Counted from the first letter of the stretch, positions 1-8,235 are shown. The stretch is 43,963 nt of DNA from JBBUX01 sp037445775 (GCA_037445775.1 JBBIJX010000010.1:1-43963), one strand, 5' to 3'. Notes: a model not told the origin generated them from the sequence alone. Numbers and translations: made by a program.

Positions 1-147
1 TGGATTGCTCAGCCTCACCCAGCACTGGTCTCGATACCGGACAACGACCTGACGAACCGCCGGATGCGGGCCCGCATGTCCGGTGGTGTGGGAGGCGGGT
101 CGGGCGACCCGGCCCGCCTACCCGATTTGGCGGGCTTCGTGTACTAG
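1..147 (+). CDS. possible C-terminal end of an upstream gene (partial)
   Basis: The first reading frame is open from the window edge to a TAG at 145-147, and its later codons have the strong third-position G/C bias of the neighbouring genes. The TAG is followed by a Shine-Dalgarno-like aaggggagc and the GTG start of the next gene, the usual operon spacing in this genome. The peptide is glycine- and arginine-rich toward its end (GGVGGGSGDPARLPDLAGFV) and matches no family I recognise. The same bases hold two strong inverted repeats, so a non-coding leader is the alternative reading. Confidence 0.3.
   Translation, partial: WIAQPHPALVSIPDNDLTNRRMRARMSGGVGGGSGDPARLPDLAGFVY
61..135 (+). repeat. 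overlapping inverted repeats ahead of the GDT1-family gene
   Basis: Bases 61-82 form a near-perfect palindrome centred on GGGCCC. Bases 94-104 pair with 108-118 (11 bp, one G-T pair, loop CGA). The 3' arm of that hairpin (112-118) can instead pair with 129-135 (7 bp, 10-nt loop), so the two hairpins exclude each other. The second ends 15 nt before the Shine-Dalgarno site. No T-tract follows. The repeats may be a regulatory leader or lie in the coding tail of an upstream gene. Confidence 0.4.
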
Positions 148-160
148 CGAAGGGGAGCGA

Positions 161-832
161 GTGGCGTACGTTCTGATCGTGGCGCTTGTGCTCGTGATGA
201 TCGGTGAACTCGCCGACAAGTCCCAGCTGCTCGCGCTCGTCCTCGCGACGCGTTACAGGGCGTGGCAGGTGCTCCTCGGCATCTTCATCGCCACGTTCGT
301 CGTGCACTTCTTCACGACCCTCGCAGGTCAGGCGCTCGGTGGCATGATCCCCGCATCGGTGCTTCCGTGGATCTCGGGCACGCTCTTCGTTGGGTTCGGG
401 ATCTGGACGCTGCGCGGCGACGCCGATCCGTCTGGCGAAGCCGAGCGGGCCCCAACGCGTTTCGGACCCGTCGTGGCGACGGCGGTCGCGTTCTTCTTCG
501 CGGAGCTCGGCGACAAGACTCAGATCATGACTCTGACCATAGCTGCGGATCCCGGTTCAGCGTTGCTGCTCTACCTGCGTGGTCTCGGCCCGACGGTCGC
601 CGCATGGATGGACGGTGCGGGCCTAGCGGCGGGCGCGATCTCGCCTGCGCAGCAGTTCTGGGCGGTCACCCTCGGCTCGACGATCGGCATGGTCATCGCC
701 GACGCCGTCGCGATCGGCGCCGGCCGGCTCCTCGGCCGCAATCTGCCGGAAGCCGCGCTGCGGAGAGGCTCGGGCATCGTCTTCATCCTCTTCGGCGTCG
801 CGACCGTCATCGCTCCATACGTGGTCCGCTAG
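161..832 (+). CDS. GDT1/TMEM165 (UPF0016) family cation exporter
   Basis: Membrane protein of about 223 residues with two homologous halves. Each half opens with the family signature E-x-G/A-D-K-S/T: GELADKSQ at residues 15-22 and AELGDKTQ at 114-121. Bacterial members export Mn2+, and the eukaryotic relatives move Mn2+/Ca2+ in exchange for protons. The first motif has Ala where Gly is usual (ELADKS). Hydrophobic segments fill nearly the whole chain, about six in all. I chose the GTG at 161 because a Shine-Dalgarno site (aaggggagc) precedes it and the protein then begins directly with the first membrane helix. An in-frame start at 83 would add 26 unrelated residues. The gene precedes queH by 18 nt. 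Confidence 0.85.
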   Translation: MAYVLIVALVLVMIGELADKSQLLALVLATRYRAWQVLLGIFIATFVVHFFTTLAGQALGGMIPASVLPWISGTLFVGFGIWTLRGDADPSGEAERAPTRFGPVVATAVAFFFAELGDKTQIMTLTIAADPGSALLLYLRGLGPTVAAWMDGAGLAAGAISPAQQFWAVTLGSTIGMVIADAVAIGAGRLLGRNLPEAALRRGSGIVFILFGVATVIAPYVVR

Positions 833-838
833 AGGGAG

Positions 839-844
839 TATGCT
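839..844 (+). promoter_or_regulatory. -10 box TATGCT of queH (leaderless)
   Basis: TATGCT ends 6 nt before the ATG at 851, so transcription should begin at or next to the start codon. No Shine-Dalgarno site can exist in such a short leader. No convincing -35 hexamer is seen. Confidence 0.45.
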
Positions 845-850
845 CGGACG

Positions 851-1435
851 ATGAAGTACGAGCTCTCAAAGGTGCGTGTCGCCCTCCATACTTGCTGCGG
901 GCCGTGTCTGATCGAGCCTTTCGACGCGTATCGCAGCGATGCGCTCGACGTCGTCGTGGTGTACTTCAATCCGAACATCCATCCGCTGGAGGAGTACGTA
1001 CGCCGGCGTGACGCGGCCGCTGCATACACGTCGCGCGTGGGCGCCCAGTTCGTCGAGCTCCCCTACGACACCGGACAGTGGCTCGACGCCGTGGGCGAGG
1101 CGGCCGCATCGCCCACGGAGCGCTGTCGCGCGTGCTACGGCGTGCGGATGCGCGCGGTCGCCGCATGGGCGGCCGGGCACGGGTATGACGCGGTGGCGAC
1201 GACACTCGCAGTGAGTCCGTACCAGGATCACGCCGCACTCGCCGAGGTGGGCGAGGAGACGGCGCGCGAGGTCGGCGTTTCGTGTGTGGACCGTGACTTC
1301 CGAGACCGGTTCGCAGAGGGCATGTGCCGTGCGCGCGAGCTTGGCATCTACCGCCAGAACTACTGTGGGTGCAGGTGGAGCGAGCGTGAGGCGCGGGACG
1401 AACGTGAGGCGCGACGCGCCCGAAGGGGCCGGTAG
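851..1435 (+). CDS. queH: epoxyqueuosine reductase QueH
   Basis: 194-residue iron-sulfur enzyme (formerly DUF208) that reduces epoxyqueuosine to queuosine at position 34 of GUN-anticodon tRNAs, the last step of Q synthesis. It is the non-cobalamin alternative to QueG. Visible hallmarks are the N-terminal HTCCGPC (C15, C16, C19), RCRACYG (C92, C95) and the diagnostic YRQNYCGC near the C terminus (C172, C174), which supply the cluster and catalytic cysteines. Length is normal for the family. The next genes, queA and tgt, perform the two preceding tRNA steps, which supports the call. The mRNA is probably leaderless. Confidence 0.93.
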   Translation: MKYELSKVRVALHTCCGPCLIEPFDAYRSDALDVVVVYFNPNIHPLEEYVRRRDAAAAYTSRVGAQFVELPYDTGQWLDAVGEAAASPTERCRACYGVRMRAVAAWAAGHGYDAVATTLAVSPYQDHAALAEVGEETAREVGVSCVDRDFRDRFAEGMCRARELGIYRQNYCGCRWSEREARDEREARRARRGR

Positions 1436-1454
1436 CCGGAGTCACACGGTGGGG

Positions 1455-1460
1455 TAAACT
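1455..1460 (+). promoter_or_regulatory. -10 box TAAACT of queA
   Basis: TAAACT lies 39 nt before the queA GTG and about 20 nt after the queH stop, leaving room for a leader with the Shine-Dalgarno sequence ggacggagg at 1482-1490. No clear -35 element. Confidence 0.35.
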
Positions 1461-1499
1461 CGCAACGACGACGGGTTGGAAGGACGGAGGTCTCGCGGC

Positions 1500-2534
1500 G
1501 TGCTCACTGATGACTTCGATTACGAACTGCCGAGCGGGCTGATCGCGCAGCATCCCGCCGAACCCCGCGACTCGTGCCGTCTACTCGTACTCGATCGCGC
1601 GAGTGGCCAGGTGGATCACCGTCACTTTCGGGACCTTCCGGAGCTACTGCGCGAGGGTGACGTCCTCGTGGTGAATGAGACGCGCGTTCTTCCCGCCCGG
1701 CTGCGCGGAATGAAGGACGAGAGCGGCGGCCAAGTCGAGCTGTTGTTGTTGCGGGAGCGCTACGAGAATACGTGGGAGTGTCTGGCCAAGCCCGGCAGGC
1801 GCGCGAAGCCCGGCACACGTCTGATCTTCGATGAGGGCTCGATGACCGGGCTCATCGTGGACGTCATCGACGACCGCGGTGGGCGGCTTGTCCAGTTCAC
1901 GCCCAGGAACGAACCGTTCCTCGACGTGGTGCATCGCATCGGGGAGATACCGCTGCCTCCCTACATCACCGAGCCCCTCGACGACCCTGAGGAGTACCAG
2001 ACGGTCTTTGCTCGGGGAGAGCGCAGTGCCGCCGCACCCACGGCGGGTCTACACTTCACGAAGGAGCTTCTCCGCCGGTGCGAGGAGGCGGGTGCGCGGA
2101 TCCACGCCGTCGAACTCGACGTGGGCATCGACACCTTCCGGGCCGTTGCCGAGGATGACCCGCGACTCCATCGCATGCACTCTGAGCACTACCGCATCGG
2201 CGAGGACACGGCGGCGGCGGTGCGCGCGGCACGCGAGAGCGGGGGGCGCGTGATCGCCGTGGGCACCACGAGCGTTCGCGCACTCGAGAGCGCGGTCGAT
2301 GACGACACGGGGCATGTGGTAGCACGCGACGGCGCAACGAGCCTCTTCATCCTCCCGGGCTACCATTTCAAGACGACCGACGCAGTGATCACGAACTTCC
2401 ACGTACCGCGGTCGACATTGGTGATGATGATGTCGGCGTTCGCCGGGCGCGATCTTCTGCTGCGCGCGTACCGCGAAGCGGTCGAACGGCGCTACCGCTT
2501 CCTGAGTTTCGGCGACGCGATGTTGATCGTCTGA
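1500..2534 (+). CDS. queA: S-adenosylmethionine:tRNA ribosyltransferase-isomerase QueA
   Basis: About 344 residues, the usual QueA length. It transfers and isomerises the ribosyl part of SAM onto preQ1-modified tRNA, giving epoxyqueuosine-tRNA. Family motifs include the N-terminal TDDFDYELPSGLIAQHPAE, DVLVVNETRVLPARL, APTAGLHFT and the C-terminal TNFHVPRSTLVMMMSAFAG. I place the start at GTG 1500, which gives VLTDDFDYELP as in homologues and has the site ggacggagg 9 nt upstream. A TTG at 1476 in frame would overlap the ribosome binding site. The gene converges with the anti-sigma gene, with stop codons 9 nt apart. Confidence 0.95.
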   Translation: MLTDDFDYELPSGLIAQHPAEPRDSCRLLVLDRASGQVDHRHFRDLPELLREGDVLVVNETRVLPARLRGMKDESGGQVELLLLRERYENTWECLAKPGRRAKPGTRLIFDEGSMTGLIVDVIDDRGGRLVQFTPRNEPFLDVVHRIGEIPLPPYITEPLDDPEEYQTVFARGERSAAAPTAGLHFTKELLRRCEEAGARIHAVELDVGIDTFRAVAEDDPRLHRMHSEHYRIGEDTAAAVRAARESGGRVIAVGTTSVRALESAVDDDTGHVVARDGATSLFILPGYHFKTTDAVITNFHVPRSTLVMMMSAFAGRDLLLRAYREAVERRYRFLSFGDAMLIV

Positions 2535-2543
2535 GTCTTGCGG

Positions 2544-3614
2544 TCACTGGACGGCGGGTACCCACCAGCTCCAACCCGTGGCTGCGTCGCCGCGGGCTCC
2601 AGGGGGCAGAGCGATGCCGGTTGTGGCGTCCTTGCCCTTGAGCACGAAGATCGCGGTTCCAGGGTTCGCATCCACCCGCTCGAACGTGGGCGCACCGTCG
2701 TCGGACGACGGCTCGATCATGCCGTGGGGCAGCGCCGCCGACGCTCCCCAAGCGGAGATCGGCGCGCTCTGCAGCACGTAGGTGCGTCCCTCGTGTGAGG
2801 TAGTGACGCGGTCGAACGCGAGGAACTCACCGTCGTCGGATTTCACGAAGACGCGCGCCGGGTCGCTTGTGCCCAGCACGTCGCGGGTGCGCGACAGGCC
2901 GCCGGCCTCCAGCGCGGTCGTCGTGGAGCCCTTCTTGGTGAGTGTGCGTTCACTCACGGATGAGTCGGCGCCGGCGAGACTGTATACGTTGCCGTCCACG
3001 ACGATGAGGCCGCTTGGGCCGACGCGCAGCTCGGAGCTATAGGAGGCGCCGGGCTGAGCGGCCCCGGAATCGCCGAAGCCGTACTGGTCAGAGGGCGATG
3101 ACGCATCAGTGCGCTGGTCGTCCGGAACGGCCGCGGACTCCATGACGATCGTCTGCGGCGTGGAGCGCTCGCTCATCAGGGATCGCGTCCCGGCAACCGC
3201 GCCGATTCCCGCAGCGACCAGCGCGACGGCAGCGGCCGAGGACCAGGCTACGAGCGCGCGCCGGTTGCGCCGATGGAGCAGGCGTTCACGGAGCGACACG
3301 GGCTCGGCAGGAGCACCCGGCGCGGAGGTCGCCGTTACCGGAGCCGCCTCACCAGGTCTGCGCGCCGACTCAAGGGCCGCCTGCGCGCGTTGAGCCCGCG
3401 CGTGCTCGGCGCGTACCGACCCCACGACGCGGTCGACCAGCTCCTCGGGGGGCTCGGGCACCCCCGCGGTGCGGACCGCGACGAGCGCGTGCGCGAACGA
3501 CGCGCACGAGGCGCACTCACGACAGTGCTCCTTCGCCTCGGTGAGTTCAGCGGAGCCGACCGGCTCGCGGTCGAGCGCCGCCGACACGATCTCGAGCGCT
3601 CTCAGGCAGTCCAT
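2544..3614 (-). CDS. zinc-finger transmembrane anti-sigma factor
   Basis: 356-residue single-pass membrane protein. The N-terminal cytoplasmic part carries the zinc-binding anti-sigma pattern: C3, then H30-x3-C34-x2-C37 (HCRECASC). This fold clamps ECF sigma factors. An Ala/Pro-rich linker leads to one membrane helix near residues 124-145 (ALVAWSSAAAVALVAAGIGA). The remaining 200 residues would be extracytoplasmic and resemble no sensor domain I can name, so the signal is unknown. Its ATG overlaps the sigma gene's TGA by one base, implying translational coupling and the normal sigma/anti-sigma order. It probably holds the preceding sigma factor at the membrane until cell-envelope stress releases it. 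Confidence 0.85.
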   Translation of the reverse strand: MDCLRALEIVSAALDREPVGSAELTEAKEHCRECASCASFAHALVAVRTAGVPEPPEELVDRVVGSVRAEHARAQRAQAALESARRPGEAAPVTATSAPGAPAEPVSLRERLLHRRNRRALVAWSSAAAVALVAAGIGAVAGTRSLMSERSTPQTIVMESAAVPDDQRTDASSPSDQYGFGDSGAAQPGASYSSELRVGPSGLIVVDGNVYSLAGADSSVSERTLTKKGSTTTALEAGGLSRTRDVLGTSDPARVFVKSDDGEFLAFDRVTTSHEGRTYVLQSAPISAWGASAALPHGMIEPSSDDGAPTFERVDANPGTAIFVLKGKDATTGIALPPGARGDAATGWSWWVPAVQ

Positions 3615-4159
3615 CAGCGGTCACCCCCTGCGAGTTCGAGGGTCACGGCCAGAGCGCGCCGCGCGCGGAAGACGCGCGATTTGACGGTCCCCACGGGAAC
3701 GTCGAGCAATGCGGCGGCCTCGGCGTAGGACAGGCCGAACAGCGAGACGGCCGAGAGCGCGTCGCGGTCTTCTGGGGGGAGCGTACGCATCGCGTGCTCC
3801 ACGGCGTCTGAAAGCGCGACGCCGTCTGCGAAGTCCTCCGTCACGCCGGGCGGCTCCAGCGTGTCTACGGGGACCGGCCTGCGTCTGCCGGTGCGCACTT
3901 CGTCGAGGCACGCGTTGCGGGTCACGCGGTAGAGCCACGTCGTGAACGCCGAGCGCTCGTCGAAGCTCGCGAGCGACCGATACACCTTGACGAACACCTC
4001 CTGCACGACGTCTTCTACCGGACCAGGATCACCGAAGAACCTCAGCGCGTGCGCGTACACGAGACGAGCGTGCCGCCTTACGAGCGTCTCGAACGCATCG
4101 ATGTCGCCGGCCTTGCTCGCGGCGACGAGCGCGGCATCTTCGGATGAGCCGTAGTCCAT
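3614..4159 (-). CDS. ECF-type RNA polymerase sigma factor
   Basis: 181-residue sigma factor with only regions 2 and 4, as in the ECF (SigE/RpoE-like) group. Region 2 is at about residues 23-92 (FETLVRRHARLVYAHALRF, EDVVQEVFVKVYRSL, FTTWLYRVTRNACLDEVR). Region 4 is at about 123-175 with the helix-turn-helix GLSYAEAAALLDVPVGTVKSR. The following anti-sigma gene overlaps it by one base. The upstream sequence on this strand matches the ECF promoter pattern GAAC-N16-CGTC, so autoregulation is likely. The pair interrupts the otherwise common queA-tgt order and is on the opposite strand to it, which suggests insertion into the block. Confidence 0.9.
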   Translation of the reverse strand: MDYGSSEDAALVAASKAGDIDAFETLVRRHARLVYAHALRFFGDPGPVEDVVQEVFVKVYRSLASFDERSAFTTWLYRVTRNACLDEVRTGRRRPVPVDTLEPPGVTEDFADGVALSDAVEHAMRTLPPEDRDALSAVSLFGLSYAEAAALLDVPVGTVKSRVFRARRALAVTLELAGGDR

Positions 4160-4172
4160 GTCACTTCCGTCA

Positions 4173-4197
4173 GACGCATGTCAGAGGGTGCGGGTTC
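4173..4197 (-). promoter_or_regulatory. ECF-type autoregulatory promoter
   Basis: Read on the minus strand: GAACC (4197-4193), a 16-nt spacer, then CGTC (4176-4173), 13 nt before the sigma ATG. This matches the widespread ECF promoter form GGAAC-N16/17-CGTC apart from the first G. A Shine-Dalgarno-like GGAAG follows at 4168-4164. Confidence 0.55.
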
Positions 4198-4242
4198 GCG
4201 GTGCTCCTCCAGTATAGGCGTCAATGGTGGTCGCGCCGCGTG

Positions 4243-4248
4243 TACAAT
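4243..4248 (+). promoter_or_regulatory. -10 box TACAAT of tgt (leaderless)
   Basis: TACAAT ends 7 nt before the ATG at 4256, placing the transcription start at or beside the A of the start codon. The divergent sigma-factor promoter lies about 50 bp away. Confidence 0.5.
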
Positions 4249-4255
4249 CGCCGCC

Positions 4256-5377
4256 ATGACAACGTTCGACTTCCAGGTGATGGCGCGCGACCCGGCGACG
4301 AGCGCGCGCGTCGGCGTGCTCACGACGGCGCACGGCGCGGTGCGTACACCGGTCTTCATGCCTGTGGGCACGCGCGGGACCGTGAAGGGCATCATGCCCG
4401 AGACGCTCGCGGCAATGGGCACCGAGGTCGTGCTCGCGAACGCCTATCATCTCTTCCTGCGGCCAGGCGACGCTCTCGTCGAGGAGGCCGGTGGACTGCA
4501 CGCCTTCATGAACTGGCCCGGCGTGATACTCACGGACTCGGGCGGCTTTCAGATATTCAGCCTTTCCGACACCGTCAAAGTCACCGATGACGGCGTGAAG
4601 TTCCGCTCCATCGTCGACGGGGCGTGGCACTTCTGGACGCCAGAGGAGAACATGGCGGTCCAGCAGCGCCTCGGTGCAGACATCGTGATGCAGCTCGACG
4701 AGTGTCCGCCGTACCCCGCGGAGCGCCCACTTGTCGAGCAGGCGGTGAAGCGGAGCGCCGCGTGGGCCGCCCGCTGCAAGCGGGCGCACGGCCGTGAGGA
4801 CCAGGCACTTTTCGGGATCGTGCAGGGTGGGGTCCACGTTGACTTGCGCCTGCACAGCATCGAGCGGCTCACGGAGGTCGGGTTCCCGGGCTACGGCATC
4901 GGCGGGTACTCGGTGGGTGAGCCGCACGAGCTCATGCTGGAGTCGCTTGCGCCGGTCTGTCAGGCGCTTCCGCATGACACCCCTCGCTACCTGATGGGCG
5001 TGGGCAACCCCACCACGATGCTCGAGGCGGTCGCACTCGGCGTGGACATGTTCGACTGCGTCCTGCCCACCCGCACTGCGCGGCTCGGAACTGCGTTCTC
5101 GAGCGAGGGACGCCTGAACCTTCGCAACGCCCGCTTCACGCGAGACTTCGGCCCGCTCGATCCTTCGTGCTCCTGTGTGACGTGCTCGAGCTACACGCGC
5201 GCCTACCTGAGGCACCTCGTCAAGACCGGCGAGATGCTCGGCGCGATGCTGCTCACCGTGCACAACCTGAGCTACCTCATCGACCTGACGCACCGGGCGC
5301 GTGTGGCGGTCGAGCAGGGGTCGTTCGGTTCGTTCATGGACGCGTGGCGCTCGTCGCCCGCCGCCGCGGACTACTGA
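4256..5377 (+). CDS. tgt: tRNA-guanine transglycosylase Tgt
   Basis: 373 residues. It exchanges G34 of GUN-anticodon tRNAs for preQ1 in the cytoplasm, the step before QueA and QueH. Signatures seen are the substrate-site LTDSGGFQIFSL, FGIVQGG, the nucleophile region MFDCVLPTRTARLG, and a zinc site SCSCVTCSSYTRAYLRHL with three Cys and later His. The start at ATG 4256 gives the typical opening TTFDFQVMARD. An in-frame ATG at 4178 would add 26 residues and run across the sigma-factor promoter. The gene begins the tgt-yajC-secD-secF series seen in many bacteria. Confidence 0.96.
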   Translation: MTTFDFQVMARDPATSARVGVLTTAHGAVRTPVFMPVGTRGTVKGIMPETLAAMGTEVVLANAYHLFLRPGDALVEEAGGLHAFMNWPGVILTDSGGFQIFSLSDTVKVTDDGVKFRSIVDGAWHFWTPEENMAVQQRLGADIVMQLDECPPYPAERPLVEQAVKRSAAWAARCKRAHGREDQALFGIVQGGVHVDLRLHSIERLTEVGFPGYGIGGYSVGEPHELMLESLAPVCQALPHDTPRYLMGVGNPTTMLEAVALGVDMFDCVLPTRTARLGTAFSSEGRLNLRNARFTRDFGPLDPSCSCVTCSSYTRAYLRHLVKTGEMLGAMLLTVHNLSYLIDLTHRARVAVEQGSFGSFMDAWRSSPAAADY

Positions 5378-5495
5378 GCGGGCGGCTCGGAAGTCTTGGG
5401 GGAATCGCCGCTTCCGTATCGCGTCGTCGACAGGTAACATTGAGCGCCGACTGTGCCGTTTGCGGCCGGTCCGACTTGAGTGGAGGAACGCACCG

Positions 5496-5837
5496 ATGAA
5501 CTCCCAGACCACGAACCTGCTCTTCATCGCAATGATGGTCGGAGCGTTCTACCTGCTCATCATCAGACCTCAGCAGAAGCGCGCCGCCTCACAGCGGGCA
5601 TTGATCGCCTCGCTCGAGGCGGGCGACGAGGTCGTGACCGTGGGCGGGATCTACGTGACAGTCGCCGAAGTGGGAGAGCGTCTCCTAGTTCGAACTGTCG
5701 ACGGGTCCGAGTTCGAGCTGGCGCCTCAGGCTGTGGGCCATAAGGTGAGAAGAGAAGCCCCGGGGCCTGACACCGACGGCGAGCCGGAACCTGCAGACGA
5801 AGAGCCGCATGAGTCCAAGGAGTCACCGGAGTCCTAG
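5496..5837 (+). CDS. yajC: preprotein translocase subunit YajC
   Basis: 113-residue inner-membrane protein with one N-terminal helix (NLLFIAMMVGAFYLLIIRPQ), the family hallmark RPQQKR directly after it, and a conserved GDEVVTVGGIYVTV segment. An acidic low-complexity tail (EPEPADEEPHESKE) follows. YajC associates with SecDF and assists Sec-dependent export. The ATG at 5496 has GGAGG at 5482-5486. Longer in-frame starts read into tgt with no YajC similarity. It lies 63 nt before secD. Confidence 0.92.
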   Translation: MNSQTTNLLFIAMMVGAFYLLIIRPQQKRAASQRALIASLEAGDEVVTVGGIYVTVAEVGERLLVRTVDGSEFELAPQAVGHKVRREAPGPDTDGEPEPADEEPHESKESPES

Positions 5838-5900
5838 GAGTACCCGGAAGTCGCTCGCGCTGTCGCGCGGCCGCACCGATGTTTCACGGAAGGTAGGAGC

Positions 5901-7274
5901 ATGGACCAGAAGCAACAGAATATCCTGCTGCTCGCGCTGTCACTGGTTCTGCTGGTCGGCTCGTGGGCGCTGCTCTGGCCGCCCGCGAAGCGGATCACGC
6001 AGGGTCTCGACATCCAAGGAGGCCTGTCGGTGATCCTCACCGCGCAGGAAACCCCCGATACGCCCGTGACCGCCTCGGTCATGGAGCGCGCCGAGCGTAT
6101 CGTCATCAACCGCGTGAACGGGCTAGGCGTCAGGGACGCCACCGTCCAGCGCCAAGGCAACGACTCGCTCCTTGTCCAGATTCCGGGAGTCAAGAATCCC
6201 AAGGAAGCGCTTGAGGCACTCGGGCAGACTGGGCGGCTCGAGTTCGTGGACGTCGACTCGATCCAGGACACTGCCACCGTCGCTGCGCTCAAGGCCTACG
6301 AGGACAACGTCGAACTCAAGAGTGGGACGTACGCGCCCATCCAGGTCGAAGGCACCGCGCTGACAGGTGGCGTCGTGAAGAGCGCATCGGTGTCGCAGAA
6401 TCCACAGACCGCCGAGATCGAAGTCAACGTCTCGATGAGCGCGGAGGGCGGCAAGGCGTGGGGGAACTACACGTCGCGCAGCATCGGCAAACAGGTCGCG
6501 ATCGTGCTCGACGGCATCGTGCAGTCCGCCCCGGTAGTCCGCTCCGCCATCATGGACGGCCAGACGGCGATCTCGGGCAACTTCACCGCTGAGGAGGCCA
6601 GGCGGCTCAAGACCGTGCTCGAGACCGGCGCGCTGCCGGTCTCACTCATCCCGGAGGAGTCGCGCGTCGTCGGACCCACGCTGGGTCGCGAGTCGTTGCA
6701 GCAAGGTGTGGTCGCTGCGCTGGTCGGTCTCGCGCTCGTCGCCGTCTACGTACTCGCGTTCTACCGCGGCCTCGGGTTCATGACCGTGGGCGCGCTAGTC
6801 ATCTTCGCCTCATACTTCCTCGGAATCCTCGCGCTCATGTCGCGCGCGGGCGTCTTCGCGCTGACGCTGCCGGGCATCGCGGGCATCGTGCTCACCATCG
6901 GACTTGCGGCCGACTCGTCGATCCTCATCCTCGAGCGCTTCAAGGAAGAGGTTCGCGCGGGCAAGACCGTCCGCTCCGCGGCGAACTCGGGTTCCAAGCA
7001 CGGCATCATGACAAGCATCGACGCCGACCTCGTGACGTTCGTCTCGGCGCTCGTGCTGTACCTCGTCGCAATCGGCCCCGTGAAGGGCTTCGCGCTTACG
7101 CTGATGATTGGTATCACGTGCGACGTCCTGATGATGCTCGTCTACAAACGCCCTACCGTCATGCTGCTCGCCGAAGGGACGATTCCCAAGGCGCCGGCGT
7201 TCTGGGGCGTGCCCAGGGAGCGTGCCGCCGCACCCGATACGCGTCCCGGGAAGGGGGGTGTTGCCGGTGTCTAG
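5901..7274 (+). CDS. secD: protein translocase subunit SecD
   Basis: 457-residue RND-like membrane protein that with SecF uses the proton gradient to pull exported proteins from SecYEG. One helix at residues 10-28 is followed by the large periplasmic domain (RITQGLDIQGGLSVIL at the start is the SecD signature D-x-x-G-G). The C-terminal half holds five membrane segments, including GIVLTIGLAADSSILILERFKEE with the key Asp. The periplasmic region is on the short side of the family. Shine-Dalgarno aggtagga precedes the ATG. Its last 8 bases overlap the secF start. Confidence 0.95.
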   Translation: MDQKQQNILLLALSLVLLVGSWALLWPPAKRITQGLDIQGGLSVILTAQETPDTPVTASVMERAERIVINRVNGLGVRDATVQRQGNDSLLVQIPGVKNPKEALEALGQTGRLEFVDVDSIQDTATVAALKAYEDNVELKSGTYAPIQVEGTALTGGVVKSASVSQNPQTAEIEVNVSMSAEGGKAWGNYTSRSIGKQVAIVLDGIVQSAPVVRSAIMDGQTAISGNFTAEEARRLKTVLETGALPVSLIPEESRVVGPTLGRESLQQGVVAALVGLALVAVYVLAFYRGLGFMTVGALVIFASYFLGILALMSRAGVFALTLPGIAGIVLTIGLAADSSILILERFKEEVRAGKTVRSAANSGSKHGIMTSIDADLVTFVSALVLYLVAIGPVKGFALTLMIGITCDVLMMLVYKRPTVMLLAEGTIPKAPAFWGVPRERAAAPDTRPGKGGVAGV

Positions 7275-8175
7275 GCTCAATATCGACTTCCTCGGGCATC
7301 GAAAGATCATGTTCGCCATCTCCGGCGTGCTGATAGCCGTCTCGATCGCGTCGCTCGCCATCCAGGGCCTCACGTTCGGGGTCGAGTTCCAGGGCGGTAC
7401 CGTCATCACCTTCTCGAACACCGGCGACGTCACGACGGCCCAGGTCACTAAGGCGTTCAACCAGGCGGGCGTACGCTCGCCGAACGTGCAGACCACCTCT
7501 GTGCAGGGTAGGCGGGGCCTCATCGTCCGGACGGAAGTGACGGACCCCCGCGAGGCCTCCGGCGATGCGGCAGAGGTTGCGCGCGAGCTCGGCATCGATG
7601 AGGCGACGGTGGACGTGACGACCATCGGGCCTGGTTGGGGCCAGAACATCACGAACGCCGCGCTCCTGGCGCTCGGACTGTCGATCGCCGCGATACTGCT
7701 CTACGTGTCGATCCGTTTCGAGTACAAGATGTCGATCACCGCGGTCATCGCGTTGGTGCACGACATCCTCATCACGCTCGGCATCTACTCGCTGCTTGGC
7801 TACGAGGTCAGTCCGAACACTATCGCGGCCCTGCTGACGATCATCGGGTACTCGCTTTACGACACGATCGTCGTGTTCCACCGTATCAAGGAGAATGCGC
7901 AGCACCTCGCGAAGAAGACGTTCATGCAGATGGCCAACGAGTCGATCAACGAGGTCATCGTGCGGTCCATGAACACAACCATCACCTCGCTTATCCCCGT
8001 GCTCGTCATGCTGTTCTTCGGCGGCGAGACCCTGAAGGACTTCGCGCTCGCCCTGACGATCGGGCTCGCAGTGGGCGCCTACTCGTCCATCGGGGTCGCC
8101 TCACCCATCTTCGCTATGTGGAAGGAGACGGAGCCGAAGTACGCGGCTTTGCGCAAGAAGTATGCGGGGGCGTGA
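7267..8175 (+). CDS. secF: protein translocase subunit SecF
   Basis: About 302 residues, partner of SecD. N-terminal membrane helix (HRKIMFAISGVLIAVSIASL) and the conserved FGVEFQGGTVITF, then periplasmic domain and five C-terminal membrane segments with YSLYDTIVVFHRIKEN and SMNTTITSLIPVL, typical of SecF. The GTG at 7267 (VSRLNIDFLGHRK) matches family N termini and has gaagggggg upstream. It overlaps the secD stop by 8 nt. The gene ends with two successive stops (TGA TAG), and a strong hairpin follows. Confidence 0.95.
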   Translation: MSRLNIDFLGHRKIMFAISGVLIAVSIASLAIQGLTFGVEFQGGTVITFSNTGDVTTAQVTKAFNQAGVRSPNVQTTSVQGRRGLIVRTEVTDPREASGDAAEVARELGIDEATVDVTTIGPGWGQNITNAALLALGLSIAAILLYVSIRFEYKMSITAVIALVHDILITLGIYSLLGYEVSPNTIAALLTIIGYSLYDTIVVFHRIKENAQHLAKKTFMQMANESINEVIVRSMNTTITSLIPVLVMLFFGGETLKDFALALTIGLAVGAYSSIGVASPIFAMWKETEPKYAALRKKYAGA

Positions 8176-8199
8176 TAGTGCGTCGTCGTATCGTTTCGG

Positions 8200-8230
8200 C
8201 GGGGCCGGCACCGATGTGGTGTCGGCCCCG
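8200..8230 (+). terminator. hairpin terminator after secF
   Basis: Bases 8200-8212 pair with 8218-8230 (13 bp with one G-T pair, loop GATGT), almost wholly G/C at the base. Only a weak T-rich stretch follows (gtta), so it is an atypical intrinsic terminator. It closes the queuosine/Sec operon, and the recJ -10 box starts 6 bases later. Confidence 0.6.
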
Positions 8231-8235
8231 TTAGC

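Noticed and set aside
262..1011. 249-codon plus-strand frame overlapping the cation exporter
   Set aside because: Arg/His-rich frameshifted reading of the exporter and queH genes. No membrane or domain features.
4181..5527. 448-codon minus-strand frame opposite tgt
   Set aside because: Shadow of tgt with biased composition and no recognisable motif.
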